Positions 15,144 to 24,291 are shown, counted from the stretch's first letter. The stretch is 40,876 bases of DNA from CAVALG01 sp045576295 (GCA_045576295.1 JAZNGF010000033.1:1-40876); one strand, 5' to 3'. Program-made: numbers and translations. Notes: a model not told the origin generated them from the sequence alone.

Positions 15144-18140
15144 TTATCGAACGCCGGTTCCTGTTGCAAAACCATCAGAAAGCCTTGCGCTGTAACGGGC
15201 AATAAGCACTGCGTCGGCAATGTCGGCCTTTGTGTCGGCGTTTACATCGGCAATGTAATTTCTATAATCACCAATTTGCGCAATTTTTGCACCGCAACGC
15301 GCTAAAAGCACCGCATCGTTAATGCCTGTTAGCCCGTCGGCATCGGCATCGCCCGCGTTTTTAAGTAAATCTATTGAAGGAATAATCTCATAATATCTGT
15401 CGGCACAGTTATAGCATTTAATATACCTAACACCGTCGTTACTAACGGTTGGCATTTTTTCAACAATAAAGGCCGAAAAATTATGACCTATGGCTTTGTA
15501 TTCTTCTGTTTTTTGAAGCGAGCAGTTTTTGCACTCCCACTTATCGTGGCCACTCGAAGAGCAGGTTGGCTTTATACTCTCTAAAAGTTCAAAGTCGTGC
15601 CCTAACTTTTCATAAACCTCGCTTAAATACTCGGTTTTGCAGGTTGTGCAATGTGCCACCACGCCGCCGTCTTCCAAGCAGGTTGCAGAAATTTCAACAC
15701 TATCGCCCGAGGGAGTGTGAGCCTTAGTTTTTAAAGTATTAGCCGCGGTTAAAACCAAGCCGCAGTCTGAACATACTGTGTCGTCTCCCCTGCCCGCTTT
15801 AAGGCAGTTCGGCTCATAGCCCTTTGAAATGTAGGTGCTTTCATGTTCGCATTCTTTTGTATCAGAAATAAACTTATATGTTAACGAAATATTATCAACT
15901 GTGGCATAGCCTGTTACAGTGTAGACAACGCTGGCATAAAAAGCGGGGCCAAACGCCGCATTAAAGCCTGCGTGAGTTTTTGAGCTGTATGTTGAGCAGC
16001 TATATGCAGTTTTTGTGCCGTTGTTAATGGTGAAGCCGCTTTGATCTAACACAACAGGGTGGGTGTAAAGGGTTAAAACCCTGCCATCGCTTAAAGTGTA
16101 GTTATATTCGGCGTTTAGGGTGATAACGCCGTTATCATTAACCGCTGTGTAACTGATTTTAAGCCTTGATTGCTCGGCAGCTGTGGTTTTTGCAGGAATA
16201 GCATCATTTTCACTCACAAGCCCTAAGGTTATAAGGTTATCGATATAGCCTTTAAAGTTGCCGGTAGGCGCATAGGTTTCACCCTTGGTTGCGGTGAAAT
16301 CAAGCATTTTTCCGTCAATTGCTGCACTATGGAACACAACTGCTTTAGTGTTTATAAGCTTATCGGTTGTTCCGCCCGAAACCTGAATAGAGCCGTCGTC
16401 GTTAGTGGAACTGATAGGCGAATATAACATATATGCTTTTATTGTTCCGTTAGCCTGCATTGCAGGTATGTAGCTGTAATAGCCGCATTCATCCTTTGCT
16501 AAAAGAACGCCGGAATGCACCATTGAAACAACCTCGGTTTCGGCTTCGGTATAAAACTCAGTGTTCATCGAAAATGCTGTTGGCACTGCCACAGTGTTAA
16601 CCGACTGCCTGTCGCCCAGCAATTCAACACCCTGAACATAGTTCTTAATTCTTCCGGTTGTTGATTTACCATAGGTTGAAAAGGCAAGTTTGTTATCGGG
16701 CGAAAGCCCAAGGCAGCTGCCACCGAATGTGCCGAATGATTTTTTGCCAACATATACGTTGCTATTTTGTCGAGCCCACTCATAATCGGCCGCGCTGTAG
16801 GCGCTTTCGAAATCGGCTGTGTAGGTTTGCTCTTCGGTTTGGCGGGTTATGCCGCAGGCTGTGCAAACCTGCGTTTTTATGCTGGAGGCGCCGTTGCCGC
16901 CTTCCCTTATAACAGAAGCATCTGTAAAACTGTGGCCTGCAGGTATGGTTTCGTTATTGGTTGCACCGCAGGTTTTGCAGGTGCGATTGATAAACCCGCT
17001 TTCAGTGCAGGTTGCCGCCTGCTCTACCGTTTCATAATCGTGGCCAAAGGCCTCGATTTCATTGGTATTAAATCTGTAATTGCAAAGTGTGCATCTCATG
17101 GTTGTGTAGCCATCATTTACGCAGGTTGCCTTTCTTGTAGTAGCCTCTTCTAAAATGTGGCCTTCGCTGCTTAAAGGGCACCTTTGAGCAACAGGAACCT
17201 TATAAGCGCTTTCGGTTATTTGCTGCGGGTATTTAAGCGCATTACCTGCACATTCTTTAATAATAGCGTTGCGGTTAATGCTAAGATAACTACCGCTTGA
17301 TTCATCAAAAATTGTAGGCTCGCCTTCAAGCCCTAAGGTGTGATAATAAAGGTACGAAAGGGCGTAACAGCCAAAGTTTGAATCGGCGTGAGCCCCATCA
17401 CTGCAGATACCGTCGTTTTCCTTTTCACCCGTGCTGTAGTTTGAAAAGTCGGCAGTTCTCATATTTTGAATAAGGGTGCCCGCAGGCATTATAACATCAA
17501 ACTCGTTCGATGCTTCAACATAGGTTCGAACAACGCGAACCATATTTCGGTAGTCTTGAACATTATCGCAAAATCCGGGGGTGGGCCTTGACCAGGTGAA
17601 ATACCAAGCAAGGCTGTATTTTGCATCGGTTCCATAGGTTGATTCGAAGGTATCTCTAACCTTATTAACAAGCGGCCTTAAGCATAACTGAAACGTTGTA
17701 TCATCAACCGATGCCGCAACACCGCTTTGAATCATAATAATATCCCAATTATGTGCCGCAACTGCTTCTTCATAACTGCTGGAACTAACAGTTTCGGGCT
17801 TTTCGGTTTCGAGATTTGCAGCGTGATAATAAAGCACGCCGCGGTCGCCATCAATATAATAATCACCTATGGTGGCACCTGCCCTGTAAAGGTCGCCCAA
17901 AAGAACCGGCCTATCCTGCTGCGATAAGAACTTTTCCATATGCTCGTGCAGGTTTAAGCCATAACTGTTACCTATAAGCAAAGCCTTAATGGTGCCGTCG
18001 CCGTTAATGTCGGCATCGTCGTAGGTTACCTTCCACTCCTTCGGGGTTTCTACAGCCGATGCGTAGTTTATAGGTGCTGCAACGCTTAACATAACGGTTA
18101 ACACGCACAAAACACAGGATAAAATCTTCTTAATGCTCAT
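15144..18140 (-). CDS. Secreted DUF4886 (SGNH-like) protein with CxxC repeats and a dockerin
   Basis: This 998-residue protein has a signal peptide (1-28, cleaved after ASA) and a DUF4886-like domain (about 50-275). GNSY (57-60) and a later DGAHADSN suggest an SGNH-hydrolase fold. Three Cys-rich repeats with CxxC and GHxx follow (about 315-440), then a beta-rich region resembling a carbohydrate-binding fold. Further CxxC repeats precede a C-terminal type I dockerin with two Ca-binding segments (DADADGLTGINDAV and DVNADTKADIADAV). Dockerins attach enzymes to cohesin scaffolds outside the cell. No cohesin or scaffoldin is in the window. A polysaccharide esterase role is possible but not shown. 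Confidence 0.8.
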   Translation of the reverse strand: MSIKKILSCVLCVLTVMLSVAAPINYASAVETPKEWKVTYDDADINGDGTIKALLIGNSYGLNLHEHMEKFLSQQDRPVLLGDLYRAGATIGDYYIDGDRGVLYYHAANLETEKPETVSSSSYEEAVAAHNWDIIMIQSGVAASVDDTTFQLCLRPLVNKVRDTFESTYGTDAKYSLAWYFTWSRPTPGFCDNVQDYRNMVRVVRTYVEASNEFDVIMPAGTLIQNMRTADFSNYSTGEKENDGICSDGAHADSNFGCYALSYLYYHTLGLEGEPTIFDESSGSYLSINRNAIIKECAGNALKYPQQITESAYKVPVAQRCPLSSEGHILEEATTRKATCVNDGYTTMRCTLCNYRFNTNEIEAFGHDYETVEQAATCTESGFINRTCKTCGATNNETIPAGHSFTDASVIREGGNGASSIKTQVCTACGITRQTEEQTYTADFESAYSAADYEWARQNSNVYVGKKSFGTFGGSCLGLSPDNKLAFSTYGKSTTGRIKNYVQGVELLGDRQSVNTVAVPTAFSMNTEFYTEAETEVVSMVHSGVLLAKDECGYYSYIPAMQANGTIKAYMLYSPISSTNDDGSIQVSGGTTDKLINTKAVVFHSAAIDGKMLDFTATKGETYAPTGNFKGYIDNLITLGLVSENDAIPAKTTAAEQSRLKISYTAVNDNGVITLNAEYNYTLSDGRVLTLYTHPVVLDQSGFTINNGTKTAYSCSTYSSKTHAGFNAAFGPAFYASVVYTVTGYATVDNISLTYKFISDTKECEHESTYISKGYEPNCLKAGRGDDTVCSDCGLVLTAANTLKTKAHTPSGDSVEISATCLEDGGVVAHCTTCKTEYLSEVYEKLGHDFELLESIKPTCSSSGHDKWECKNCSLQKTEEYKAIGHNFSAFIVEKMPTVSNDGVRYIKCYNCADRYYEIIPSIDLLKNAGDADADGLTGINDAVLLARCGAKIAQIGDYRNYIADVNADTKADIADAVLIARYSARLSDGFATGTGVR

Positions 18141-18187
18141 TAGTTATACGCCCCCTTAAAACCAAATTTAAATCTAATAATTTTAGC

Positions 18188-19483
18188 TTATTTCTGTTCA
18201 ATAACGGTGGTGCCGCCCATATAAGACTGAAGCGCCGCAGGAATTTTAACTGAATATTTTTCACCATCGAAACAAAGGTTGTTTTCGAGGAATGCAATAA
18301 GCATTCTTGGAGGTGCAACAACTGTGTTGTTAAGGGTGTGGGCTAAATATTTGCTGCCGTCTTTCCCCTTAACCCTAATTCCAAGGCGCCTTGCCTGAGC
18401 ATCACCAAGGTTAGAGCAAGAACAAACCTCGAAATACTTTTGCTGTTTCGGCGACCATGCTTCAATATCGTATGACTTAACCTTAAGGTCTGCAAGGTCA
18501 CCCGAGCAGCACTCAAGTGTGCGAACGGGAATATCGAGTGAGCGGAAAAGCTCAACACTGTAGCTCCACATTTTGTGGAACCATTCCATGCTTTCTTCAG
18601 GCTTGCAAAGCACAATCATCTCTTGCTTTTCAAACTGGTGAATACGGTAAATTCCGCGCTCTTCAATTCCGTGAGCGCCCTTTTCCTTTCTAAAGCAGGG
18701 CGAATAGCTTGTAAGTGTTAAAGGAAGGTTTGCTTCGGGGGTGATGGTATCGATGAATTTACCTATCATTGAGTGTTCGCTTGTGCCGATAAGGTAAAGG
18801 TCTTCGCCCTCAATCTTATACATCATTGAATCCATTTCCTCAAAGCTCATAACGCCTGTAACAACGCTTGAACGAATCATAAACGGGGGGATGCAGTAGG
18901 TAAAGCCTTTGCTTATCATAAAATCTCTGGCATAGGCTGTAACGGCACTATGAAGGCGGGCAATATCACCCATTAAATAGTAAAAGCCTTCACCTGCAAC
19001 GCGGCCTGCAGCCTCTTTATCAATGCCGTTGAATTTCGCCATAATATCGGTGTGGTAAGGGATTTCAAATTCGGGGGTAGTTTTTTCACCGAACTGCTCA
19101 ACCTCAACGTTATCTTCATCGTTTTTGCCAACAGGAACAGATGCATCAATAATATTGGGTATCATCATCTGAACCTCGCGAAGTTTTGCTGAAAGCTCGG
19201 TTTCCTTTTCGGCAAGGGTTTTAAGCTCTTCTGCCTGCTCGGAAACAAGGGTTTTCATCTCCATAGCCTTTTCTTTTTCGCCCTTTGCCATAAGCGCGCC
19301 GATTTCTTTACTAACCCTGTTGCGGTTAGCGCGAAGTTCATCGGCCTTTTGGTTTACTGCCCTTTTTTCGTCGTAAAGCGCAATAGCTTCATCAACAAGC
19401 GGCAAGCGGTTTTCTTTAAACTTTTTAACAATGTTTTCTTTAACTAATTCTGCGTTTTCTTTAATAAATTTAATGTCAAGCAC
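18188..19483 (-). CDS. serS: Seryl-tRNA synthetase (divergent form)
   Basis: Charges tRNA-Ser. The 431-residue protein has the N-terminal two-helix coiled-coil arm (about 30-105) and class II motifs: motif 2 begins FRKEKGAHGIEERG, motif 3 reads NNTVVAPPRMLIAFLENN. In the common bacterial enzyme motif 3 reads like NGSGLAVGR, so this is a divergent subtype, though the key Arg of each motif is kept. Translation starts at a GTG with AGGGG upstream. It has its own promoter about 79 bp upstream and runs 47 bp before the dockerin gene with no clear terminator between. Confidence 0.92.
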   Translation of the reverse strand: MLDIKFIKENAELVKENIVKKFKENRLPLVDEAIALYDEKRAVNQKADELRANRNRVSKEIGALMAKGEKEKAMEMKTLVSEQAEELKTLAEKETELSAKLREVQMMIPNIIDASVPVGKNDEDNVEVEQFGEKTTPEFEIPYHTDIMAKFNGIDKEAAGRVAGEGFYYLMGDIARLHSAVTAYARDFMISKGFTYCIPPFMIRSSVVTGVMSFEEMDSMMYKIEGEDLYLIGTSEHSMIGKFIDTITPEANLPLTLTSYSPCFRKEKGAHGIEERGIYRIHQFEKQEMIVLCKPEESMEWFHKMWSYSVELFRSLDIPVRTLECCSGDLADLKVKSYDIEAWSPKQQKYFEVCSCSNLGDAQARRLGIRVKGKDGSKYLAHTLNNTVVAPPRMLIAFLENNLCFDGEKYSVKIPAALQSYMGGTTVIEQK

Positions 19484-19561
19484 TTTTGTTACCCCTTTTG
19501 TCTTCTATTATTTTATAAATCACAGCCCAATATCTTTAGGCGGTAAATAAATCCACATTTT

Positions 19562-19590
19562 ATTATATATGAAATATAAAAATATTGCAA
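19562..19590 (-). promoter_or_regulatory. Promoter of serS
   Basis: On the minus strand TTGCAA (19585-19590), a 17-nt spacer and TATAAT (19562-19567). It implies a leader of about 70 nt. I see no T-box motif in that leader. Confidence 0.7.
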
Positions 19591-19607
19591 GACAAACGAT
19601 AAATGTT

Positions 19608-21122
19608 TTAGCCGTAAATTAAACCGCTCATTGTAATGTTTTGTGATACTGAGCCGGCAGTTAATGTATAGGTACCGCCGGCACTAAGGGAAGGCAGGCT
19701 TAGTAAAATGCAACTAAAGCCTTGCGCGGCTATGTATTCGGCTAAAACAGCGCCCGCAGAATCGGTAAGTCGCACTGTTTCACCTGCACTGTGAGAGCCT
19801 GTGTTTACAAGCATTGCCCCTTGTTTTGAGCCTGCGCAGAAATTCTTTGCCGCACTGTAAGCGCCCACCCCAATAAATGTGCCGCCGTTAACCACGGCTG
19901 AAGTTCCGTATTTTATAATAGATGCCTTTGCGCTATCGGCACCCGACACGCGAATATTGCCGCCGTTTATGGTTATGCTGCCCTTGGCATCAATTCCGTC
20001 GCCCGGCATTTTAAGGTTAACATTTCCGCTGTTAACCGTTATATTTGTGCCGGCTTTTAACCCCTTATATGCCGTTTGGGTTGATGAAAGTCCTGCATTC
20101 GCGGTTAAACTCACCCCTGAAACCTCAATCGAGGTTTCGGCCTGAACAGCATCGTTACCCGAAGTTATATTAACCGTTCCACCCGAAAGCGAAACATACC
20201 CGCGCGATGAATCTACCGCATTATTTGAACGAATACCATCGCTTCCTGCGTTTATTGTAATATTTCCACCCTTGATTTTAACGCAATCTTTACCGTTAAG
20301 GCCAACGTTTCTGGCGGTTACCTTTAATGTTCCCGAATGCACCGAAAGGTCATCTTTCGACACAATCCCGTGCTTGCAGTTGCCGTTTAAAACCAGTGTG
20401 CCGCTGCCATTTATCTTAAGGTCGGCCTTGCTGAAAACGGCACCGTCGATAATCGAGCCGCTGTCGGTAATTGAATAAGAAGCACCATCTGAAATATAAT
20501 TTGTTGTGCCGCTTGCAAGGGTGAGTGTCACCTTTCCTGCCTCTCTAACATATATAGCAGGGCCACTGCTGTTTTTTATGGTGGCACCGCTTAAAATAAC
20601 GGTAACCTCTTCACCGGGTGCATCAATTGTTATAACTGTGTCGGTCAAAGTTTTGCTTAATGTGTATGTACCGCCCGAGGTTATGTTTTCAATATCCATA
20701 TCGCTGTTATCTTCACCGGGGTTCGGCTCTGTCGGCGCATTTTCATCAGTCGGCACCGATGAAGCACTCTCGTTTTGGCTTAGTTCAGAGGATGCACTAT
20801 GCTCGGAAGAGCTTGTTTCGTTAGCTGATGAACCACCCTCGCTTGTGTTGTTTTTAGTAGAATTTGCAGGAAGAGTTGTAACAGAGCCATTAGAGTTTTT
20901 TATAACAATCTCACCGTCGTCATTAACTTCGATTTCATCACCGTCTTCGGTTGTGGCAACAACGTCCCCCTCGTTATCATACACAACAGTATTGCCGTCG
21001 TCATCAACGGCAACGGTGTACAATTCATCACTCGATGCCCCGCCACTCGAGTTTTCAGAACATCCGCAAAGCATAACAAAAATCAGCGTTAATGCAAGAA
21101 ATAATGCTATATATCGTTTCAT
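19608..21122 (-). CDS. Cthe_2159-like carbohydrate-binding lipoprotein
   Basis: This 504-residue protein has a lipobox (LCGC, Cys at about 20), so it is likely lipid-anchored on the outer face of the membrane. After an acidic stretch comes a long Ser/Thr/Asn/Glu-rich linker (about 80-145). The rest is a parallel beta-helix made of repeats such as GNITINAGSDGIRS, SGGTVNITSGNDAVQ and MPGDGIDAKGSITINGG. This matches the Cthe_2159 family, whose founding member in C. thermocellum binds cellulose and acidic polysaccharide. The Asp-rich turns suit calcium binding. It could be a cell-wall or dietary polysaccharide binder; no enzyme activity is expected. Confidence 0.78.
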   Translation of the reverse strand: MKRYIALFLALTLIFVMLCGCSENSSGGASSDELYTVAVDDDGNTVVYDNEGDVVATTEDGDEIEVNDDGEIVIKNSNGSVTTLPANSTKNNTSEGGSSANETSSSEHSASSELSQNESASSVPTDENAPTEPNPGEDNSDMDIENITSGGTYTLSKTLTDTVITIDAPGEEVTVILSGATIKNSSGPAIYVREAGKVTLTLASGTTNYISDGASYSITDSGSIIDGAVFSKADLKINGSGTLVLNGNCKHGIVSKDDLSVHSGTLKVTARNVGLNGKDCVKIKGGNITINAGSDGIRSNNAVDSSRGYVSLSGGTVNITSGNDAVQAETSIEVSGVSLTANAGLSSTQTAYKGLKAGTNITVNSGNVNLKMPGDGIDAKGSITINGGNIRVSGADSAKASIIKYGTSAVVNGGTFIGVGAYSAAKNFCAGSKQGAMLVNTGSHSAGETVRLTDSAGAVLAEYIAAQGFSCILLSLPSLSAGGTYTLTAGSVSQNITMSGLIYG

Positions 21123-21212
21123 AAATCTACCCCATTTTAAACAAATTTAAAAAGCCTATAAGCTATCTAAATTAATAATACATTTGCCATAAAATTTATC
21201 TCATAAATTTAT

Positions 21213-21245
21213 ATAAAAACAAAAGCGCGCGGCATTGCCACACGC
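21213..21245 (-). terminator. Terminator of spoVAD
   Basis: On the minus strand GCGTGTGGC (21245-21237) pairs with GCCGCGCGC (21233-21225) over 9 bp, including two G-U pairs. The loop is 3 nt, followed by TTTTGTTTTT. It lies 20 bp after the spoVAD stop. Confidence 0.82.
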
Positions 21246-21264
21246 GTTCTGTAAAAATACTATA

Positions 21265-22272
21265 TTAACAATATTTAATATTAACAAGATGCGCAATCGA
21301 CGGTATTGTTTCACCCTGCATGCTCGTAGTTGGCGACATAAGCGCCCCTGTTGCGCAAAACAGAATGTTTTTAAGTTCGCCGGCGTTCACGCGCCGCAGT
21401 ATGTCAGAGCATAAAACGCTTGCCGAGCAGCCACAGCCCGAGCCACCCGAGTGAACATCTTGTTTTTTAAGGTCGTATATCATAAGTCCGCAGTCGTTGT
21501 GGTTGTTTAGGTTTATTCCATCTTTATAAAGCAACCTGCACAAAAGTTTACTGCCAACCGAGCCTAAATCCCCTGTGAAAACTGCATCATAATCATCGGG
21601 CGATGTTCCCGTGTCTTCAAAAAAGCGTTTGATGGTATCGGCCGCCGCAGGCGCCATTGCCGCGCCCATATTGTTCATATCGTTAACTCCAAGGTCAACA
21701 ATTCTACCTAAAACAATCTGCTCTATTTTAATATTGCTATTCATATTCGACACAACAGCCGCGCCCGAGCCCGTAACAGTCCACTGGGCCGATTGAGGCC
21801 TTTGCCCACCATATTCAAGTGGGAAGCGAAACTGTCTTTCGGCGCTGCAAAAGTGCGATGAAGTAACGGCAAGAGCGTTTTGCCCCGCGCCCGAATCAAC
21901 AAACATTGCCGCCATAGCGAGTGACAGTGCCATTGTTGAACAGGCGCCATAAAGCCCTGCAAACGGGATGTTAATATCGCGAAGCCCATAAGAGCTTCCA
22001 ACGCATTGATTTAAAAGGTCGCCCGCAAAAACGGCATCGATATCCTGCGGCGACTTACCGCCCTTTTTAAGCGCAGTTTGGGCGCTTAATTGCTGCAGGC
22101 GGCTTTCGGCTTTTTCGAAGGAATCTTGCCCAACAAGTTCATCCTCAAAAACCATATCAAACCCCTGCCCCAGCGGACCTTCGCCCTCAAGCTTTCCAAC
22201 CACTGAAGCGAATGAACTAATATAAACGGGGTTTGTTAAGTTTATCACGCTGTTTCCAATTCTTTTTGCCAT
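21265..22272 (-). CDS. spoVAD: Stage V sporulation protein AD
   Basis: SpoVAD binds dipicolinic acid and helps load it into the developing spore. The 335-residue protein is thiolase-like in fold and matches the family over its full length. Landmarks are LINPVYI-like LTNPVYIS near the start, GEGPLG, YGACSTMA, CSAERQFRFPLEYG and HSGGSGCGCSASV. I chose ATG 22272 because AGGTG lies 8 nt upstream; a TTG two codons earlier is less likely. The usual partners spoVAC and spoVAE are not next to it, and a terminator follows directly. Its presence argues that the organism forms endospores. Confidence 0.92.
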   Translation of the reverse strand: MAKRIGNSVINLTNPVYISSFASVVGKLEGEGPLGQGFDMVFEDELVGQDSFEKAESRLQQLSAQTALKKGGKSPQDIDAVFAGDLLNQCVGSSYGLRDINIPFAGLYGACSTMALSLAMAAMFVDSGAGQNALAVTSSHFCSAERQFRFPLEYGGQRPQSAQWTVTGSGAAVVSNMNSNIKIEQIVLGRIVDLGVNDMNNMGAAMAPAAADTIKRFFEDTGTSPDDYDAVFTGDLGSVGSKLLCRLLYKDGINLNNHNDCGLMIYDLKKQDVHSGGSGCGCSASVLCSDILRRVNAGELKNILFCATGALMSPTTSMQGETIPSIAHLVNIKYC

Positions 22273-22364
22273 AAACAACTCACCTTTTATAAAATTAAAA
22301 CTTAATTAATATAAATTAGTTTGTGAAAATAAGAAAAAAATATGTTACAATTTTTTAACCTATA

Positions 22365-22393
22365 TTTAACAAATATCTTAGTTGTGATATACT
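22365..22393 (+). promoter_or_regulatory. Promoter of the small lipoprotein gene
   Basis: TTTAAC (22365-22370), a 17-nt spacer and TATACT (22388-22393) with TG upstream as an extended -10, about 38 bp before the start codon. Confidence 0.6.
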
Positions 22394-22430
22394 TATAAAA
22401 ATCAATTAAATTTATGGGGTGGAGATTACT

Positions 22431-23069
22431 ATGAAAAAAAGTTTAGTGTTATTTGTTTTAGTAATAATATTGTTGCTTTCGGGCTGCCAAAAAAGTGATA
22501 ATAAAAAACCGAAAAAAGAAGAAAAGCCTTCGGTTACAAGCTCGCAAGAAGCGGCAGAAAGCGACCTTCCAAGCGACACCGTAAGCACACTTCCACTGCC
22601 CGAACAAACAACCGAATTTTACTTTTCATCGGGCGCAGGAGCTTGGGGCACAAGCCTAACCCTTAATGCCGATGGCACCTTTACCGGTTCATATCACGAT
22701 TCCGATATGGGCGACATAGGAGACGGCTACCCGAACGGCACCCGCTACGTTTGCGAATTTTCAGGCAAATTCAGCGATTTTATTATGCAAAACGACTATT
22801 CCTGTAAAATGACTTTAACCGATCTACAGGTTGCAGTGCCCGAAGGCCGCGAATGGATAGAAGATGGAATAAAGCATATTGCAAGCGAACCTTACGGCAT
22901 CGATGGCGGAACCGAATTTATTTTATACCTGCCGAACACACCAACCGTTTTATTAACCGAAGAATTTTTATCATGGTGGCAGGGAAGGTATGATTCCCCA
23001 TCTAACGAAACACTCACGTGTTATGGTATTCTTAATGTTTCCAACCAGTTGGGATTTTTCACATATTAA
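22431..23069 (+). CDS. Small lipoprotein of unknown function
   Basis: The protein has 212 residues from ATG 22431, set by GGAG 6 nt upstream; an in-frame GTG at 22419 lies within the ribosome site and is unlikely. It has a short basic start, a hydrophobic segment and a lipobox ending LLLSGC (Cys at about 19). A Lys/Glu/Ser-rich linker follows, then a beta-rich domain with GTSLTLNADGTFTGSYHD. That phrase is typical of small extracytoplasmic beta-barrel-like domains in Clostridia. I cannot assign a function. It is a single gene with its own promoter and a strong terminator. Confidence 0.75.
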   Translation: MKKSLVLFVLVIILLLSGCQKSDNKKPKKEEKPSVTSSQEAAESDLPSDTVSTLPLPEQTTEFYFSSGAGAWGTSLTLNADGTFTGSYHDSDMGDIGDGYPNGTRYVCEFSGKFSDFIMQNDYSCKMTLTDLQVAVPEGREWIEDGIKHIASEPYGIDGGTEFILYLPNTPTVLLTEEFLSWWQGRYDSPSNETLTCYGILNVSNQLGFFTY

Positions 23070-23076
23070 TTGAAGC

Positions 23077-23126
23077 AAAAAAATGCTCAAAGGAAAACAA
23101 CTTTCCTTTGAGCATTTTTTATTTTG
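23077..23126. terminator. Bidirectional terminator ending the BCAA operon and the lipoprotein gene
   Basis: AAATGCTCAAAGGAAA (arm ending at 23096) pairs perfectly with TTTCCTTTGAGCATTT (starting at 23102), with A-runs and T-runs on the two sides. The stop codon of the minus-strand ATPase gene lies inside its right flank. Confidence 0.94.
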
Positions 23127-24291
23127 AAAGCAAGCTATCAATAAACTGGCGGGCAAGTCGAGCCGACCTGCAGCCGCGCTGGAGTGCAAAGCGTTCGGCC
23201 AAAAGTTCTAACTCTTCTTGCGGCAAGGTTATGCCGTGCTCACAAGCCAAGTGCGAAACAATGTGCAAATAAGTTGCCTTGTTCGGCTTGCTGAAGGTGA
23301 TGTGAATACCAAAGCGTTCCGAAAGAGAAACCAGTTCTTGCATAGTGTCGTTGCGGTGAATATCGTCGCCCTCGCGGTCGGAAAACTTTTCCTTAATAAC
23401 GTGGCGGCGGTTACTTGTTGCATATATTACAACATTTTTAGATTTTGCGGTAACCGAACCCTCTAAAACTGCCTTTAATGCGTTGAAGTTATCGTCGTCT
23501 TTAAGGAATGAAAGATCATCGATAAACAGCACAAATTTCAGCGGATTAACCGATAATTCATCTAATATTTTAGGAATAGCGCGAAGCTGATCTTTACGCA
23601 CTTCGATTATGCGAAGCCCCTCACTCCACAGTTCATTCGCAACCGCCTTAACGGTTGAAGATTTACCTGTTCCTGCGTCGCCCGTGAGCAAAATATTAGC
23701 GGCAGGCTTGCCATCAAGCAAGGCCTTAGTATTATCAATTATTATCTGCCTTTCACGCTCGTAATCAATAAGGTCAGAAATAGCGGTTTTATCGGGGTTG
23801 TTAACGGGGGTTATGCCGCCCGCGTCGTCAACATAGAACATACGGTTTTTGGCATAAATGCCATAGCCGTATTTGCCGATATTATTAACCCTGTGCATAA
23901 AGTTTTCGGAAAGTTTAATGCCGCCCGACTGAAATTCGGGCAAAAATCCTTCATATTCAAGCGGGGCGCGAAGTTGCTTTGCGGTTAAATCAGCCACTTT
24001 CTGCAAAATCGCAAGCTCGGCTTCAAGGGTGGCTTGCAAAAATGCGCTAACCTTTTGCCCTTTGCCAACCGTTTGAACATACACGTTTTCATCGTTTTCG
24101 CAAATATCCTGAACAAAAGCCCCAAGTTCACCGCCGTTTGCACTGTAAAGCGCCCAAACGAATTCAGAATAACCAGAAGCGGTTGGGTTTTCAAGATATT
24201 CGCAAAGACTTTTTATAACCCTATTACACAAAAGTTTGCGAAACACCGCGAGTGTTGAAATTTGAACCTTTAAATCGTTTAAATTTTTCAT
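23119..24291 (-). CDS. DUF815-family AAA ATPase
   Basis: This 390-residue cytoplasmic protein has an N-terminal helical part (about 1-140) and a P-loop ATPase part. The Walker A is LLTGDAGTGKSSTVKA, the Walker B FVLFIDDLSF. YATSNRRH serves as sensor 1, and a C-terminal lid follows. These match the DUF815 family, whose role is not established. The gene is the last of the branched-chain amino-acid operon: its ATG starts one base after the ilvD stop, so translation is probably coupled. Nothing in the sequence ties it to amino-acid synthesis. A housekeeping or chaperone-like role is possible. Confidence 0.85.
   Translation of the reverse strand: MKNLNDLKVQISTLAVFRKLLCNRVIKSLCEYLENPTASGYSEFVWALYSANGGELGAFVQDICENDENVYVQTVGKGQKVSAFLQATLEAELAILQKVADLTAKQLRAPLEYEGFLPEFQSGGIKLSENFMHRVNNIGKYGYGIYAKNRMFYVDDAGGITPVNNPDKTAISDLIDYERERQIIIDNTKALLDGKPAANILLTGDAGTGKSSTVKAVANELWSEGLRIIEVRKDQLRAIPKILDELSVNPLKFVLFIDDLSFLKDDDNFNALKAVLEGSVTAKSKNVVIYATSNRRHVIKEKFSDREGDDIHRNDTMQELVSLSERFGIHITFSKPNKATYLHIVSHLACEHGITLPQEELELLAERFALQRGCRSARLARQFIDSLLSK

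Noticed and set aside
19491..19560. Possible T-box in the serS leader
   Set aside because: No TGGxACCGCG motif and no terminator hairpin; the leader is only about 70 nt.
20506..21150. Long open frame on the plus strand opposite the Cthe_2159-like lipoprotein
   Set aside because: It reads as low-complexity Ser/Leu/Val, the mirror of the repetitive lipoprotein linker and repeats, and has no start signals.
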